Source of the DNA: Clostridium weizhouense
GTDB taxonomy: Bacteria; Bacillota; Clostridia; Clostridiales; Clostridiaceae
NCBI RefSeq assembly: GCF_019431045.1
Contig: NZ_JAHXPT010000008.1
Location: 62,001-126,000 of the forward strand
Reading direction: 5' to 3'
Length of the DNA: 64,000 nt
The position numbers and the translations under genes are program-made. Each line of letters opens with the position of its first letter. The first letter of the stretch is position 1. Positions 1 through 8,762 of the stretch are shown piece after piece. The notes under the pieces are model-generated. The model had not been told where the DNA came from. It worked only from the letters and a program-made list of their open reading frames with translations, and did not search any database.

Positions 1-1
1 T

Positions 2-442
2 CTTGGAGCTTCAGATGTTAAAATAGTTTATAGAAGGACTATAGATAAAATGCCAGCAGAAAGAAAGAGCATTCAAGAAATTATAGATTTAAATATTCCA
101 ATCTTTACAGGAATTAAACCAGAAGAAATTATTGGGAAAGACAATAAAGTATTTAGGTTTAAAGGTAGTGGGATGTTTGATGATTCCACTTTAGATATGT
201 CTGTAGAAAACGTTATCTTTGCGATTGGACAAGAACAAGATGATGTAGCTTCTATATCTAACATAGAATTTAATAATAATGGAATAATACTAACAGAAGA
301 TTATAAAACTAATATTGAAAGTGTATTTGCTTGTGGAGATATCGTTGAAGGAGATAAAACAGTTGTTTATGCACTTAAATTAGGAAAAGAAGCAGCAGAA
401 AAAATTGACGAGTATTTAAACTGGAAGGAAGGTGCTAGATAA
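2..442 (+). CDS. preT: PreT-like NAD-dependent dihydropyrimidine dehydrogenase flavoprotein subunit (3' part only)
   Basis: The open frame runs in from the window edge: codons before the first ATG (position 50) read [12 protein letters not shown], which is typical glutamate-synthase-small-chain/PreT sequence, so the gene is truncated at its 5' end by the window. The C-terminal part shows [10 protein letters not shown] and then the FAD-contacting motif [15 protein letters not shown]. The family transfers electrons from NAD(P)H through FAD and FeS clusters to the partner PreA for reversible reduction of uracil and thymine in the cytoplasm. Its stop codon TAA shares one base with the preA ATG, indicating translational coupling. 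A glutamate synthase small-subunit paralogue is the alternative, but the PreA neighbour makes PreT much more likely. Confidence 0.85.
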   Translation, partial: LGASDVKIVYRRTIDKMPAERKSIQEIIDLNIPIFTGIKPEEIIGKDNKVFRFKGSGMFDDSTLDMSVENVIFAIGQEQDDVASISNIEFNNNGIILTEDYKTNIESVFACGDIVEGDKTVVYALKLGKEAAEKIDEYLNWKEGAR

Positions 443-1680
443 TGAAAGTTATTAAGGATCTATCAATAGAATTTTGTGGAGTAAAATGTGAAAATCCATT
501 TTTTCTATCATCATCACCTGTAGGAAATTGTTATGAAATGTGTGCAAAAGCCTTTGAAGCTGGTTGGGCAGGGGTAATGTTTAAGACAATAGGATTTTTT
601 GTACCTAATGAGGTTTCACCACGTTTTGATAATTTAAGAAAAGAAGCAACTTCATTCATTGGTTTTAAAAATATGGAGCAAATATCAGATCATCCATTAG
701 AACAAAATTTAGATGATTTAAGAAGATTAAAAGAAAACTATCCTACTAAAGTAGTAGTAGCTTCAATAATGGGACAAAATGAAAAAGAATGGGAAGATCT
801 TGCAAGACTTGTAACAGAAGCAGGAGCAGATATGATTGAATGTAATTTTTCATGTCCTCAAATGACAAGTCATGATATGGGATCAGATGTAGGACAAAGT
901 CCAGAACTTGTTAAAAAGTATTGTGAAGCAACAAGGAAAGGAACAAATCTTCCTATATTGGCAAAAATGACTCCTAATATAGGAGATATGACAATACCAG
1001 CTATCGCTTCTATTGAAGGAGGAGCAACAGGACTTGCAACGATTAATACTATAAAGAGTATAACTGGTATTGATATAAATTCAATGACTGCAAAACCTGT
1101 AGTTAATGCTAAATCATCTGTTTCAGGATATTCAGGAAAAGCAGTAAAACCAATAGCATTAAGATTTATTTATGAACTTGTTAAGAACAAGAAATTAAAA
1201 GACGTTCCAATAAGTGGAATAGGTGGAATTGAAACTTGGGAAGATGCATTAGAGTTTATTCTTTTAGGTTCAAGTAATCTTCAAGTAACTACTTCAGTAA
1301 TGCAATATGGATACAGAATAGTAGAAGATATGATAAGTGGGTTATCTCATTTTATGGAAGAAAAGGGATTTGAAAAATTAGAAGATATGGTTGGAATAGC
1401 TGTGAAAAATATTATTCCAGCGGAAGATTTAGATAGAGATTATATAGTATATCCTGAAGTTGATAAGGATAAATGTTTAGGATGTGGAAGATGTTATATT
1501 TCATGTTATGATGGGGCACATCAAGCTATAGAGTGGAATGCTAAAGATAGAAAGCCTGAGATAAATAAAGAAAGATGTGTTGGATGTCATTTATGCGCAC
1601 ATGTATGTCCAGTTACAGCTATAGGTAAGGGCGAAATAAAATTAAAAAATAATTCCAAAGAAAGAAAAATAATTCTATAA
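442..1680 (+). CDS. preA: NAD-dependent dihydropyrimidine dehydrogenase subunit PreA
   Basis: A 412-residue protein with a dihydroorotate-dehydrogenase-like FMN barrel (about residues 5-310; [18 protein letters not shown] and the phosphate-binding [15 protein letters not shown]) followed by two 4Fe-4S ferredoxin motifs ([14 protein letters not shown] and [12 protein letters not shown], about residues 344-394). The length and the C-terminal ferredoxin module match PreA rather than PyrD. With PreT it reduces uracil and thymine to the dihydro forms, the first step of reductive pyrimidine catabolism. The ATG overlaps the preT stop by one base. No hydantoinase or beta-ureidopropionase gene follows, so later steps must be encoded elsewhere. 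A Rho-independent terminator lies 25 bases downstream. Confidence 0.92.
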   Translation: MKVIKDLSIEFCGVKCENPFFLSSSPVGNCYEMCAKAFEAGWAGVMFKTIGFFVPNEVSPRFDNLRKEATSFIGFKNMEQISDHPLEQNLDDLRRLKENYPTKVVVASIMGQNEKEWEDLARLVTEAGADMIECNFSCPQMTSHDMGSDVGQSPELVKKYCEATRKGTNLPILAKMTPNIGDMTIPAIASIEGGATGLATINTIKSITGIDINSMTAKPVVNAKSSVSGYSGKAVKPIALRFIYELVKNKKLKDVPISGIGGIETWEDALEFILLGSSNLQVTTSVMQYGYRIVEDMISGLSHFMEEKGFEKLEDMVGIAVKNIIPAEDLDRDYIVYPEVDKDKCLGCGRCYISCYDGAHQAIEWNAKDRKPEINKERCVGCHLCAHVCPVTAIGKGEIKLKNNSKERKIIL

Positions 1681-1704
1681 ATTTTTTTATTATTCATTTA
1701 TAAT

Positions 1705-1748
1705 AATAGCTGTGTTTGACAATAAAATTATTAAACACAGCTATTTTT
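1705..1748 (+). terminator. Rho-independent terminator after preA
   Basis: A 13-bp perfect stem (AATAGCTGTGTTT with AAACACAGCTATT) is followed by a short T run. It closes the preT-preA unit. Confidence 0.85.
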
Positions 1749-1936
1749 ATCCCAAATATTAAGCATATTAAGAATGTGTTAAAAATATTAAAGAGATGTA
1801 TCTTAGGTACAATTAAAGAAAAAAATAAGTCTTTTTGTTTGGTGAAAAATATTCATTGCAACTTTGGACTTGGTATTTACTTCATGTGCCTTAAATGAAG
1901 ATAAGTTTATAGTTAAATTAAATGGAGGGAACAGGA

Positions 1937-2398
1937 ATGAGTTATTTATTTGCACTATCATTAACTACTGCAATACTTTGTGGTGGTTGGATAATAGGAG
2001 CTGATCTTATTGGTTTAATAGGTTGGGCTGGATTTGCAGGGTGTACTACTTTTTTTGCAGCAGGAGGTAAAAAATCAGGATTTAAAAGTGCTATATGTAC
2101 AAATATGAGCGGAGTATTTTGGGCAATGTTAAGTATAAAGATATCAGCTTTATTAGGTTTTCCACTAGTAGGAGCACTAATGACAGTTGTGATAACATTT
2201 TTTTTATGCATACAATCTAAGATTAAATTATTAGCGTTTATACCTGGAGCATTTGTAGGATCTTTTTCAACATTTGCAGCGAATGGAGATTGGACAAGAT
2301 TAGTTCCATCATTATTATTAGGAGCGGTACTAGGATTTTTATGTGAGTGGACTGGTGTGTGGTTATATGAAAAGATGGGTAAAAAAGAGCAAGTTTAA
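1937..2398 (+). CDS. DUF1097 family membrane protein
   Basis: An about 153-residue, very hydrophobic protein with around five membrane segments, matching my recollection of the DUF1097 (YcdZ-like) family. I chose the ATG at 1937 because the in-frame ATG at 1922 overlaps the GGAGGG ribosome-binding site that serves the second ATG. Function is unknown. The gene sits alone between the preA terminator and the amino-acid permease, in the same orientation. Family members are often found near metabolic transporters, so a role in solute uptake is possible but not shown by this sequence. Confidence 0.75.
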   Translation: MSYLFALSLTTAILCGGWIIGADLIGLIGWAGFAGCTTFFAAGGKKSGFKSAICTNMSGVFWAMLSIKISALLGFPLVGALMTVVITFFLCIQSKIKLLAFIPGAFVGSFSTFAANGDWTRLVPSLLLGAVLGFLCEWTGVWLYEKMGKKEQV

Positions 2399-2498
2399 TT
2401 AAATAATAAGATTGACAAATTGTGAGAAGTTGATAAAATTACAATGTTAAATATAATTAAAAAAATGATAATTTTATTCCAAACATTAGGAGGAAAGA

Positions 2499-3818
2499 AT
2501 GGAAAATAACAATATGAAAAAAGAAATCAGTCTATTTATGGCCACTATGCTCGTATGTGGAAATATGATTGGTTCTGGAGTGTTTATGTTGCCAGCTACA
2601 CTTGCTCAAGTTTCAGGTCCATTAGCAACAATAATAGCTTGGATTATAACAACGATAGGTTCAATCTTAATAGCAATATCATTTGCAAATTTAGGATCAA
2701 AATATCCATCTACCGGAGGAGCATATCAGTATACTAAAGAAGCATTTGGAGAATTTACAGGTTTTTTAAGTGCTTGGTTATATTGGAATGGGTCATGGAT
2801 TGGAAATGCAGCAATAATAGTAGCTTTATCTAGTTATAGTAAAGCATTTATACCACAACTTCAAAATCCAATAGCTTCAATAATATATACTAGTGTGATT
2901 TTATGGATATTTACTATTTTAAATATAGTTGGAGTAAAAGAAGCAGGAAAGTTTCAAACTTTTGCAACAATATTTAAAATAGTATTTTTTAGTGTGTTTA
3001 TAGTATCAGCATTTTTAAATTTTGATAAAATAAATTTAATGCCACTTATACCAGAAGGAAAAAGCTTAGAAACAATTCCATTAGCTGCAACATCAACCTT
3101 ATGGGCATTTGTTGGATTAGAAAGTTCTACAGTGACAGCAGGAGAAATAAAAAATCCAGAAACTAATGTAAGAAAGAGTACAATATATGGAATGATAATA
3201 GCTTCTGTTATATATTTTTTAATAAGTATTGGATGTATGGGTGCTATGTCAAATTTAGAACTTGCAACAAGTACAGCACCACTTACAGATATATTAACAA
3301 ATATATTAGGAAATTCGGTTGGAAAATTTTTGACAGTTTCAGTTGTAATATGTATTTTAGGAACAACAATTGGATGGTTATTATCAACTGCTAGAGTTTC
3401 ATATGCAGCGGGAGAAGATGGAGTATTCCCTAAGTTTTTTGGAAAATTACATCCTAAATATGGTACACCAATAAATTCATTAATAATAGGTTCGGTATTA
3501 GTAAATGCATTACTTATAATGAATTATCAAAAAAGCATGGTGTCTGCATTTACATTTATAACAATATTAGCTACATTATCATTTTTGCCTGTATATTTAT
3601 TAACTGTATCGGCAGAAATGATGCTTATGTTTAAGGGAAAAACAGATTTTAGTTTTAAACTGTTTATAAAAAAATCAATAATTCCTCTTTTAGCATTTAT
3701 ATATTCTATATGGACTATATATGGTTCTGGAGCAGAAACTGTAATGTGGGGATTTGTATTAATGCTTATAGGAATACCTTTTTATATTTATAATTATCAT
3801 AAAAATAAACAAGTTTAG
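2499..3818 (+). CDS. APC superfamily amino-acid permease/antiporter
   Basis: A 439-residue protein with about 12 membrane helices. The N-terminal signature GNMIGSGVFMLPATLA is characteristic of the basic amino acid/polyamine antiporter branch (AdiC, PotE, CadB). It probably exchanges an amino acid against its decarboxylation product or simply imports it; the substrate cannot be read from the sequence. AGGAGG ends about 5 bases before the ATG. It is not linked to a decarboxylase here, and the arginine deiminase operon is 31 kb away. Confidence 0.85.
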   Translation: MENNNMKKEISLFMATMLVCGNMIGSGVFMLPATLAQVSGPLATIIAWIITTIGSILIAISFANLGSKYPSTGGAYQYTKEAFGEFTGFLSAWLYWNGSWIGNAAIIVALSSYSKAFIPQLQNPIASIIYTSVILWIFTILNIVGVKEAGKFQTFATIFKIVFFSVFIVSAFLNFDKINLMPLIPEGKSLETIPLAATSTLWAFVGLESSTVTAGEIKNPETNVRKSTIYGMIIASVIYFLISIGCMGAMSNLELATSTAPLTDILTNILGNSVGKFLTVSVVICILGTTIGWLLSTARVSYAAGEDGVFPKFFGKLHPKYGTPINSLIIGSVLVNALLIMNYQKSMVSAFTFITILATLSFLPVYLLTVSAEMMLMFKGKTDFSFKLFIKKSIIPLLAFIYSIWTIYGSGAETVMWGFVLMLIGIPFYIYNYHKNKQV

Positions 3819-3919
3819 TTTTATATAAGGTTATTAATTAATGAAATATTTATATAGATGAATAAATTTTATTAAAATGTTTATAGCAATTATATTAACT
3901 AAAAAAAATATAAGTTTAG

Positions 3920-3970
3920 AAATAAAGACGTATTAAAGTGAGTTAAACTTTGATTTACGTCTTTATTTTT
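3920..3970 (+). terminator. Terminator after the APC permease
   Basis: AAATAAAGACGTA pairs perfectly with TACGTCTTTATTT, with an inner AAAGT/ACTTT pairing in the loop and a T run afterwards. Confidence 0.85.
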
Positions 3971-4067
3971 GTATATTAGTAAATAGTTAAAGTTTAGTAA
4001 TTTTATTTTATTTAGTTATATGTATATAATGGATATAGAACTGATTATATAAACAGGAGTATTAGAA

Positions 4068-4598
4068 ATGAATAGTAGATTAGATATTATAGAAAAAAAT
4101 GATTTTGATGATTTTTTTAAGATATTAGATGCATCATTTCCTGAGGTGGAAAGAAGAAATTATAATGATCAAAAGAAACTTTTAGATGAAATGATGTATG
4201 AGATTTATGCATATAAGGATGAAGAAAAAATTATAAATGCTTTTATAGCTACCTGGAATTTTGATGAATTTAATTTTATTGAGCATTTTGCTGTAAATCC
4301 TAATATTAGAGGAAATGGTCTTGGAACGAAGATGTTAAATAATTATATGAAAGAATGTAAAAAAACTATATTTTTAGAAGTTGAACCTCCTAATACAGAT
4401 ATAGCTAAAAGACGAATAAATTTTTATAAAAGATTAGGATTTTATTTAAATGATTATGATTATGTACAATTGCCATTACAAAAACAACATAAACCTATTC
4501 CATTAATGGTGATGACATATCCAAGAAGAGTAAATAAAGATGAGTTTAAAAATTATAAAAGAAAAGTGTACAAGCATGTGTATAAAGCTAAAATTTAA
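4068..4598 (+). CDS. GNAT family N-acetyltransferase
   Basis: 176 residues with the GNAT fold signature: IEHFAVNPNIRGNGLGTKML (motif A, R/Q-x-x-G-x-G/A acetyl-CoA loop, about residues 68-87) followed by LEVEPPNTDIAKRRINFYKRLGF. The last stretch is the typical strand 5 and helix 4 region. It should transfer an acetyl group from acetyl-CoA to an amine, but the substrate is unknown. The gene is monocistronic, with terminators on both sides. Confidence 0.85.
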   Translation: MNSRLDIIEKNDFDDFFKILDASFPEVERRNYNDQKKLLDEMMYEIYAYKDEEKIINAFIATWNFDEFNFIEHFAVNPNIRGNGLGTKMLNNYMKECKKTIFLEVEPPNTDIAKRRINFYKRLGFYLNDYDYVQLPLQKQHKPIPLMVMTYPRRVNKDEFKNYKRKVYKHVYKAKI

Positions 4599-4617
4599 TT
4601 AAATTTTATATAAAGTT

Positions 4618-4653
4618 AAAAAGCATATGCTGAAATATAGCATATGCTTTTTT
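4618..4653 (+). terminator. Terminator after the GNAT gene
   Basis: AAAAGCATATGCT and AGCATATGCTTTTTT form a strong hairpin with a T tail. Confidence 0.88.
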
Positions 4654-4885
4654 ATATTGAGAAGATTGTTAGGATATTTAAAGTATTGACTTTTAAATTA
4701 TTTTTTATTCATTTGTTTAATAGATAGAGATTAAATTATAATTCACTATTATAAAAATAAATTGAAAAATAACATAATAAATTGTAATATTATACATATA
4801 GGGAAAATAAGGTAAAATTAAAGTATACTTAATTAAAAGGGAATTTTAGTTTTTAAACATGTCATAATATAAGGGGGAACATAAA

Positions 4886-5296
4886 ATGATAAAAAAATTA
4901 ATTCTTAGTTTATTAATTACAACATCAATTATAGGGGGAACTGCTACTTCGGCATCAGCAAAATGGAAAGTAAATTTTAATGGGGCAAAGAGTTGGGAAG
5001 AAAACTCAGCAAATGTTACAGGATGGCATAAAATAGATGGTGAATGGTATAATTTTGGGAATAATGGTTTTATGCAAACTGGTTGGATGAAGGATAATGG
5101 AAATTGGTATTATTGTTGGTCAAACGGAATGATGGCTAATAGATCTTGGATGACAAATGGAGGATATTGGTATTATTTTGACCAAGATGGTAAGATGGTA
5201 ACTGATAAAGTAAGAGTAGAGGATAATATATATGATTTTACTTCTCCAACAATTATTTATTCAGAAAGTGTAAATAAATCTAATCAAAATAAATAA
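4886..5296 (+). CDS. Small secreted protein made of cell-wall (choline-binding-type) repeats
   Basis: 136 residues. A signal peptide (MIKKLILSLLITTSIIGG then TATSASA) is followed by three or four aromatic-rich repeats of the CW_binding type (GWHKIDGEWYNFGNNGFMQT, GWMKDNGNWYYCWSNGMM, YWYYFDQDGKMVTDK). There is no catalytic domain, so the mature protein is essentially a wall-binding module, probably attached non-covalently to teichoic-acid choline or similar wall polymers. It is monocistronic, with a GGGGGAAC ribosome-binding site. The first repeats share their pattern with the CHAP hydrolase at 31 kb, so it may be a truncated or specialised relative of that protein. Confidence 0.85.
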   Translation: MIKKLILSLLITTSIIGGTATSASAKWKVNFNGAKSWEENSANVTGWHKIDGEWYNFGNNGFMQTGWMKDNGNWYYCWSNGMMANRSWMTNGGYWYYFDQDGKMVTDKVRVEDNIYDFTSPTIIYSESVNKSNQNK

Positions 5297-5324
5297 TTTA
5301 AATTTACTTAAAACATAATAAATG

Positions 5325-5375
5325 AGGTCTGTCTTAAAACATAAATAAAATATGTTATTGAGATAGACTTTTTTT
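5325..5375 (+). terminator. Imperfect terminator after the wall-binding protein
   Basis: An about 18-bp imperfect stem (GTCTGTCTTAAAACATA with TATGTTATTGAGATAGAC) is followed by seven T residues. Confidence 0.75.
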
Positions 5376-5490
5376 ATATTTTTGAATAATATTGAAAAAT
5401 AATACTAAAAATATTTTTAGGTATTTTATATATAAGCTTTTATTTATTGATTATTTTTTTAATAGCACGATTAAGGAAGTGAAAAAAACT

Positions 5491-6513
5491 ATGTTTATTC
5501 CAAAAAGAATTTTGTTTGAAAAAGGTTCTTTAAATTATGAAATAGGAAAAAATATTTATAATAAGTTTAAGAATGATTCAAAGGTTGAGATAATAAATTT
5601 AAGTTCAAATAAAGTAAAACAACATATTCCAGGGGAAAAACTATATGACTTTTATAGGGAGGGTAAAAATACATTAGTTGTTGGTGTTAAAAAAGGATTT
5701 AAATTTCAATCATGTAAACCATCAGCGCATTATCAATTACCTTTAATATCTGGATGTATTGGACATTGTCAATATTGTTACTTAAATACTAATTTAGGTG
5801 ATAAACCTTATATAAAGGTTAATGTAAATATTGATGATATACTTAATCAAGCACAAAAGTATATAGAAGAACGTTTACCAGAAATCACTATATTTGAAGG
5901 GGCTGCAACATCAGATCCAATTCCTATAGAACCTTATACAAATTCTTTAAAAAAGGCTATAGAATTTTTTGCAAATAGTGATAGTGGAAGATTTAGATTT
6001 GTTACAAAGTTTAATGATGTTGATACCTTACTTAATATTAAACATAATGGTCATACAGAAATAAGATTTACATTAAATACTTCTAAGGTAATAAAGAGTT
6101 ATGAAAATAGAACTAGCTCATTTGATATGAGACTAGAAAGTTGTAAGAGGATTGCAAAAGCTGAATATCCTTTAGGATTTATAATAGCACCTGTATTTTT
6201 ATATGAAGGTTGGAAAGAAGACTATAGGGATTTACTTTATAAATTAAGAGAAAGATTACCAAAAGATTTTAAATATTCGCCTACCTTTGAAGTGATTTCA
6301 CATAGATATACATCAAGAGCTAAAAATATAATAACCGAAGTATTTCCTGAAAATACATTACCAATGGAAGATGATGAAAGAAAATTTAAGTATGGTCAAT
6401 TTGGATATGGAAAATATGTCTATACAAAGGAACAATTAGCAGACATGAAGGACTTCTTTTATCAACAAATAAAAGAGATATTTCCTGATGGAGAAATAAA
6501 ATATATTATATAA
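5491..6513 (+). CDS. splB: Spore photoproduct lyase (radical SAM)
   Basis: 340 residues from the chosen ATG at 5491, which has AAGGAAGTG about ten bases upstream and gives the family N-terminus MFIPKRILFEKG; an earlier in-frame ATG would add 33 atypical residues. Cys89, Cys93 and Cys96 (CIGHCQYC) form the radical-SAM 4Fe-4S site. SplB repairs the thymine dimer 5-thyminyl-5,6-dihydrothymine during spore germination by a 5'-deoxyadenosyl radical. The segment that reads FEAACTSD in Bacillus enzymes reads FEGAATSD here, so the H-donor Cys141 equivalent is Ala139; Cys75 is the likely substitute. The gene implies a spore former. Confidence 0.93.
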   Translation: MFIPKRILFEKGSLNYEIGKNIYNKFKNDSKVEIINLSSNKVKQHIPGEKLYDFYREGKNTLVVGVKKGFKFQSCKPSAHYQLPLISGCIGHCQYCYLNTNLGDKPYIKVNVNIDDILNQAQKYIEERLPEITIFEGAATSDPIPIEPYTNSLKKAIEFFANSDSGRFRFVTKFNDVDTLLNIKHNGHTEIRFTLNTSKVIKSYENRTSSFDMRLESCKRIAKAEYPLGFIIAPVFLYEGWKEDYRDLLYKLRERLPKDFKYSPTFEVISHRYTSRAKNIITEVFPENTLPMEDDERKFKYGQFGYGKYVYTKEQLADMKDFFYQQIKEIFPDGEIKYII

Positions 6514-6579
6514 AATTATGCTATAAAGCAAAAATTAATCTTAAATTAAAACATAATAAAATATATAATCTATAAAACA

Positions 6580-6635
6580 AAAAAGATCCTATATAGTAGA
6601 CTCTCTTTTATGAGCGTCTACTATATAGGATTTAT
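6580..6635. terminator. Bidirectional terminator between splB and the AI-2E-type permease
   Basis: A perfect 16-bp stem (ATCCTATATAGTAGAC and its complement) is flanked by an A run on the left and a T-rich stretch on the right. It can stop convergent transcripts from both genes. Confidence 0.85.
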
Positions 6636-6699
6636 ATTAATTTCAAATATCTTTTTTTATTTAATTTAATCTTAGTATATATTTAAAAATTATCTTAAG

Positions 6700-7884
6700 T
6701 TAAATTTTACTTTCTATTTTTTTTATATAATCTAAATACCAATTATTAAGTAATACTTTTAATGCAGCAGTAAGTGGTACAGCGAGTAACATTCCAAGTA
6801 ATCCCCCTACATTACCACCTATTAAAATAGCAAGCATTATAAATACTGGATGCAAGCCAACGCTATCTCCAACAATTTTTGGGGCTAATAAATTATTGTC
6901 AATTTGTTGAACAATAAGCATAGAAACTATAGCATAAATTATTTTCATAGGTATGCCACTAAGAAGGCCCATTATAGCAGCAAGAATTGTGCCTACTATT
7001 GGTCCGACATAAGGAATCATATTACAGATACCTGCGATAATACCAATAACAAAGGCATAATCTATACCAACGATTGACAGTGCAATTGCTGAAAGCACTC
7101 CAACAAAAAATGCTTCTAATAATTGCCCACGAATAAATTTTCCAAATACTTTATGTATAGTTAGAAGTATATAATTAAGCTTATTACCTAATCTACTTTT
7201 TCTAAAGATTAAATAATAAATTTTATTCCATAAACTTATAAAATACTCATAATCTTTTAATAGATATATACTTATAATTAATGCAATAAAAAAAGTAGCA
7301 AGACTAGTTCCTATAGACATTATAAAAACAGCCATATTTCCAATATTGTTTGATATATAGTTTTGAACATAAGTAACTACATCTATTATATGAGGTTTTA
7401 GTGTATCTATAAATGGTATATTTAAATTTTCTAAAGTAGAATTAATTGAATCTCCAGAAAACGAATGAGTAGTTAAGTATGTAGAAATGTATTCTACTAT
7501 ATTGGTAATGCTAGTATTCTTTGATAATTGCCCACCAATCATAAAGTATATTCCACAAAGCAATGCTAAAATGATACCTATTATTAAAAGATAAGAAAAA
7601 ATAATACTTAAAATACGTCTATTTGATAATTTTTTAATTTTATATAGTTTATTATTTCCTAAAAAATTTTCAATAAATTTAGTGATTGGAAATAATAAAT
7701 ATGTAATTACAATTGCAATAAGCAATGGCTTAATTAAAGTTAATGATTTTCCTATAATATTAAATATGCCTCCTACAATTGTACCTATGTTAAAAAGAAG
7801 TAAAAATGCTATATATATAGCAATTGCTGTAAAAGTTAAGTAAATACCATATTTAACCAATTTTTTATCTAATTCAATTTTCAT
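6700..7884 (-). CDS. AI-2E family (UPF0118/TqsA-like) membrane permease
   Basis: 394 residues with about eight membrane helices and the family hallmark in the C-terminal half: GIIAGICNMIPYVGPIVGTI followed by a glycine-rich stretch, NNLLAPKIVGDSVGLHPVFIML. The family includes the autoinducer-2 exporter TqsA but also Na+/H+ antiporters and proteins of unknown substrate, so the cargo cannot be assigned. It is monocistronic. An approximately 91-bp structured repeat (8039-8129) lies about 155 bases upstream of its start, oriented as in the leaders at 24.2 and 28.2 kb. Confidence 0.85.
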   Translation of the reverse strand: MKIELDKKLVKYGIYLTFTAIAIYIAFLLLFNIGTIVGGIFNIIGKSLTLIKPLLIAIVITYLLFPITKFIENFLGNNKLYKIKKLSNRRILSIIFSYLLIIGIILALLCGIYFMIGGQLSKNTSITNIVEYISTYLTTHSFSGDSINSTLENLNIPFIDTLKPHIIDVVTYVQNYISNNIGNMAVFIMSIGTSLATFFIALIISIYLLKDYEYFISLWNKIYYLIFRKSRLGNKLNYILLTIHKVFGKFIRGQLLEAFFVGVLSAIALSIVGIDYAFVIGIIAGICNMIPYVGPIVGTILAAIMGLLSGIPMKIIYAIVSMLIVQQIDNNLLAPKIVGDSVGLHPVFIMLAILIGGNVGGLLGMLLAVPLTAALKVLLNNWYLDYIKKIESKI

Positions 7885-8038
7885 GTTTTTAATTCCCTTT
7901 CTTAAGTTATATTAGATAAGATATAGTTTAACATAAAATTTTAGGAAAAAAATAAAAAATAAATAACTTTTTTAAAATTAAGATTAAGAGAAGATAAAGT
8001 TATAAAGATTAATTAATAATATATAAACATAGAGTTTA

Positions 8039-8129
8039 TATATAAATTCTAAGAAAATTTCTCATTAATATAAATCTTAAAATACTTATAAATACTATTA
8101 CTTACTAAATATAGTGAAGGAATTAAATA
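8039..8129 (-). repeat. Structured repeat, copy 3 (short form)
   Basis: About three quarters identical by eye to 28242-28333. Shared blocks include CATTAATATAAA, TTATAAAT, ACTTACTA and ATAGTGA. The terminal arms still pair, though less perfectly: AAATTC with GAATT instead of AAGTTCC with GGAACTT, so one G-C pair has become A-T. It lies upstream of the minus-strand permease in the same relative orientation as the other copies. The second hairpin seen in copies 1 and 2 is not evident here. Confidence 0.7.
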
Positions 8130-8185
8130 ATAATTTAAAAAAATAAACTTAATTTACTTAATAATACAAATTAAATAAAATTTGG

Positions 8186-8214
8186 TTGATAAACTTTTTA
8201 TATTCTTATATAGT
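8186..8214 (+). promoter_or_regulatory. Sigma-A-type promoter of the hydrogenase operon
   Basis: TTGATA, a 17-base spacer, then TATAGT. This predicts a start near 8220, about 50 bases before the first ATG. Confidence 0.6.
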
Positions 8215-8221
8215 ATAAATA

Positions 8222-8248
8222 TACACAAAACAATTATTATTTTGTGTA
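8222..8248. promoter_or_regulatory. Inverted repeat at the hydrogenase transcription start
   Basis: TACACAAAA and TTTTGTGTA form a perfect 9-bp inverted repeat with a 9-base spacer, placed at the predicted +1 and just before the GGGGGAGG ribosome-binding site. It could be a repressor operator or a 5' hairpin. It does not match the Rex consensus TTGTTAANNNNTTAACAA. Confidence 0.5.
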
Positions 8249-8270
8249 CTATTGGGGGAGGAGAAAATTT

Positions 8271-8762
8271 ATGTTAAAAGAAGAAGAATTGAAAAAGTTA
8301 GATGAGATTTTGACTAAGTATAGGTATAATAAAGCATCGGTTATTGCAATTATGCAAGAAGTGCAAAAGCAATACAGATATTTACCACAAGATACATTAA
8401 TTTATATTGCAAAATCACTTGGAATTAGTAAAGCAAAGATATATAGTGTTGCAACATTTTATGAAAACTTTTCATTAAAACCAAAAGGAAAATATGTAAT
8501 AAAAATATGTAATGGAACAGCATGTCATGTAAGAAAATCTGTACCTATATTAGATGAATTTAGAAACATATTAGGTCTTTCTGAAAGTAAATGTACTACT
8601 GATGATATGATATTTACTGTAGAAACAGTGTCATGTTTAGGTGCATGTGGACTAGCACCTGTATGCACTGTAAACGATATAGTACATCCAAGCATGACAC
8701 CAGAAAAAGCAAAGAATTTAATTAAGAAATTAAAGGAGGAAACCGCTAATGAAAATTTATAA
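8271..8762 (+). CDS. NuoE-like [2Fe-2S] subunit of NADH-linked hydrogenase
   Basis: 163 residues from the ATG at 8271, served by GGGGGAGG; an upstream in-frame GTG lies before that site and is rejected. The thioredoxin-like 2Fe-2S domain shows CNGTACHVRKS and CLGACGLAPVC, the C-x4-C and C-x3-C ligand pairs of NuoE/HydC/HndA. It passes electrons between the NADH-FMN subunit and the hydrogenase subunit in the cytoplasm. The last 14 bases overlap the next gene, so the two are translationally coupled. HndA, HydC and HydA are all used as names for this subunit in different systems, so no symbol is given. Confidence 0.9.
   Translation: MLKEEELKKLDEILTKYRYNKASVIAIMQEVQKQYRYLPQDTLIYIAKSLGISKAKIYSVATFYENFSLKPKGKYVIKICNGTACHVRKSVPILDEFRNILGLSESKCTTDDMIFTVETVSCLGACGLAPVCTVNDIVHPSMTPEKAKNLIKKLKEETANENL

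Larger units (their letters stand above)
7885..8270. other. Divergent intergenic region between the permease and the hydrogenase operon
   Basis: 386 bases, very AT-rich. It holds the third copy of the structured repeat (8039-8129), a hydrogenase promoter (8186-8214) and a 9-bp inverted repeat at the presumed transcription start (8222-8248). No open frame of interest is visible. Confidence 0.7.

Noticed and set aside
1716-1898. 60-residue plus-strand frame after preA
   Set aside because: It begins inside the terminator hairpin, has no ribosome-binding site and has an implausible composition.
8222-8248. Rex operator before the hydrogenase operon
   Set aside because: The inverted repeat does not match TTGTTAANNNNTTAACAA.
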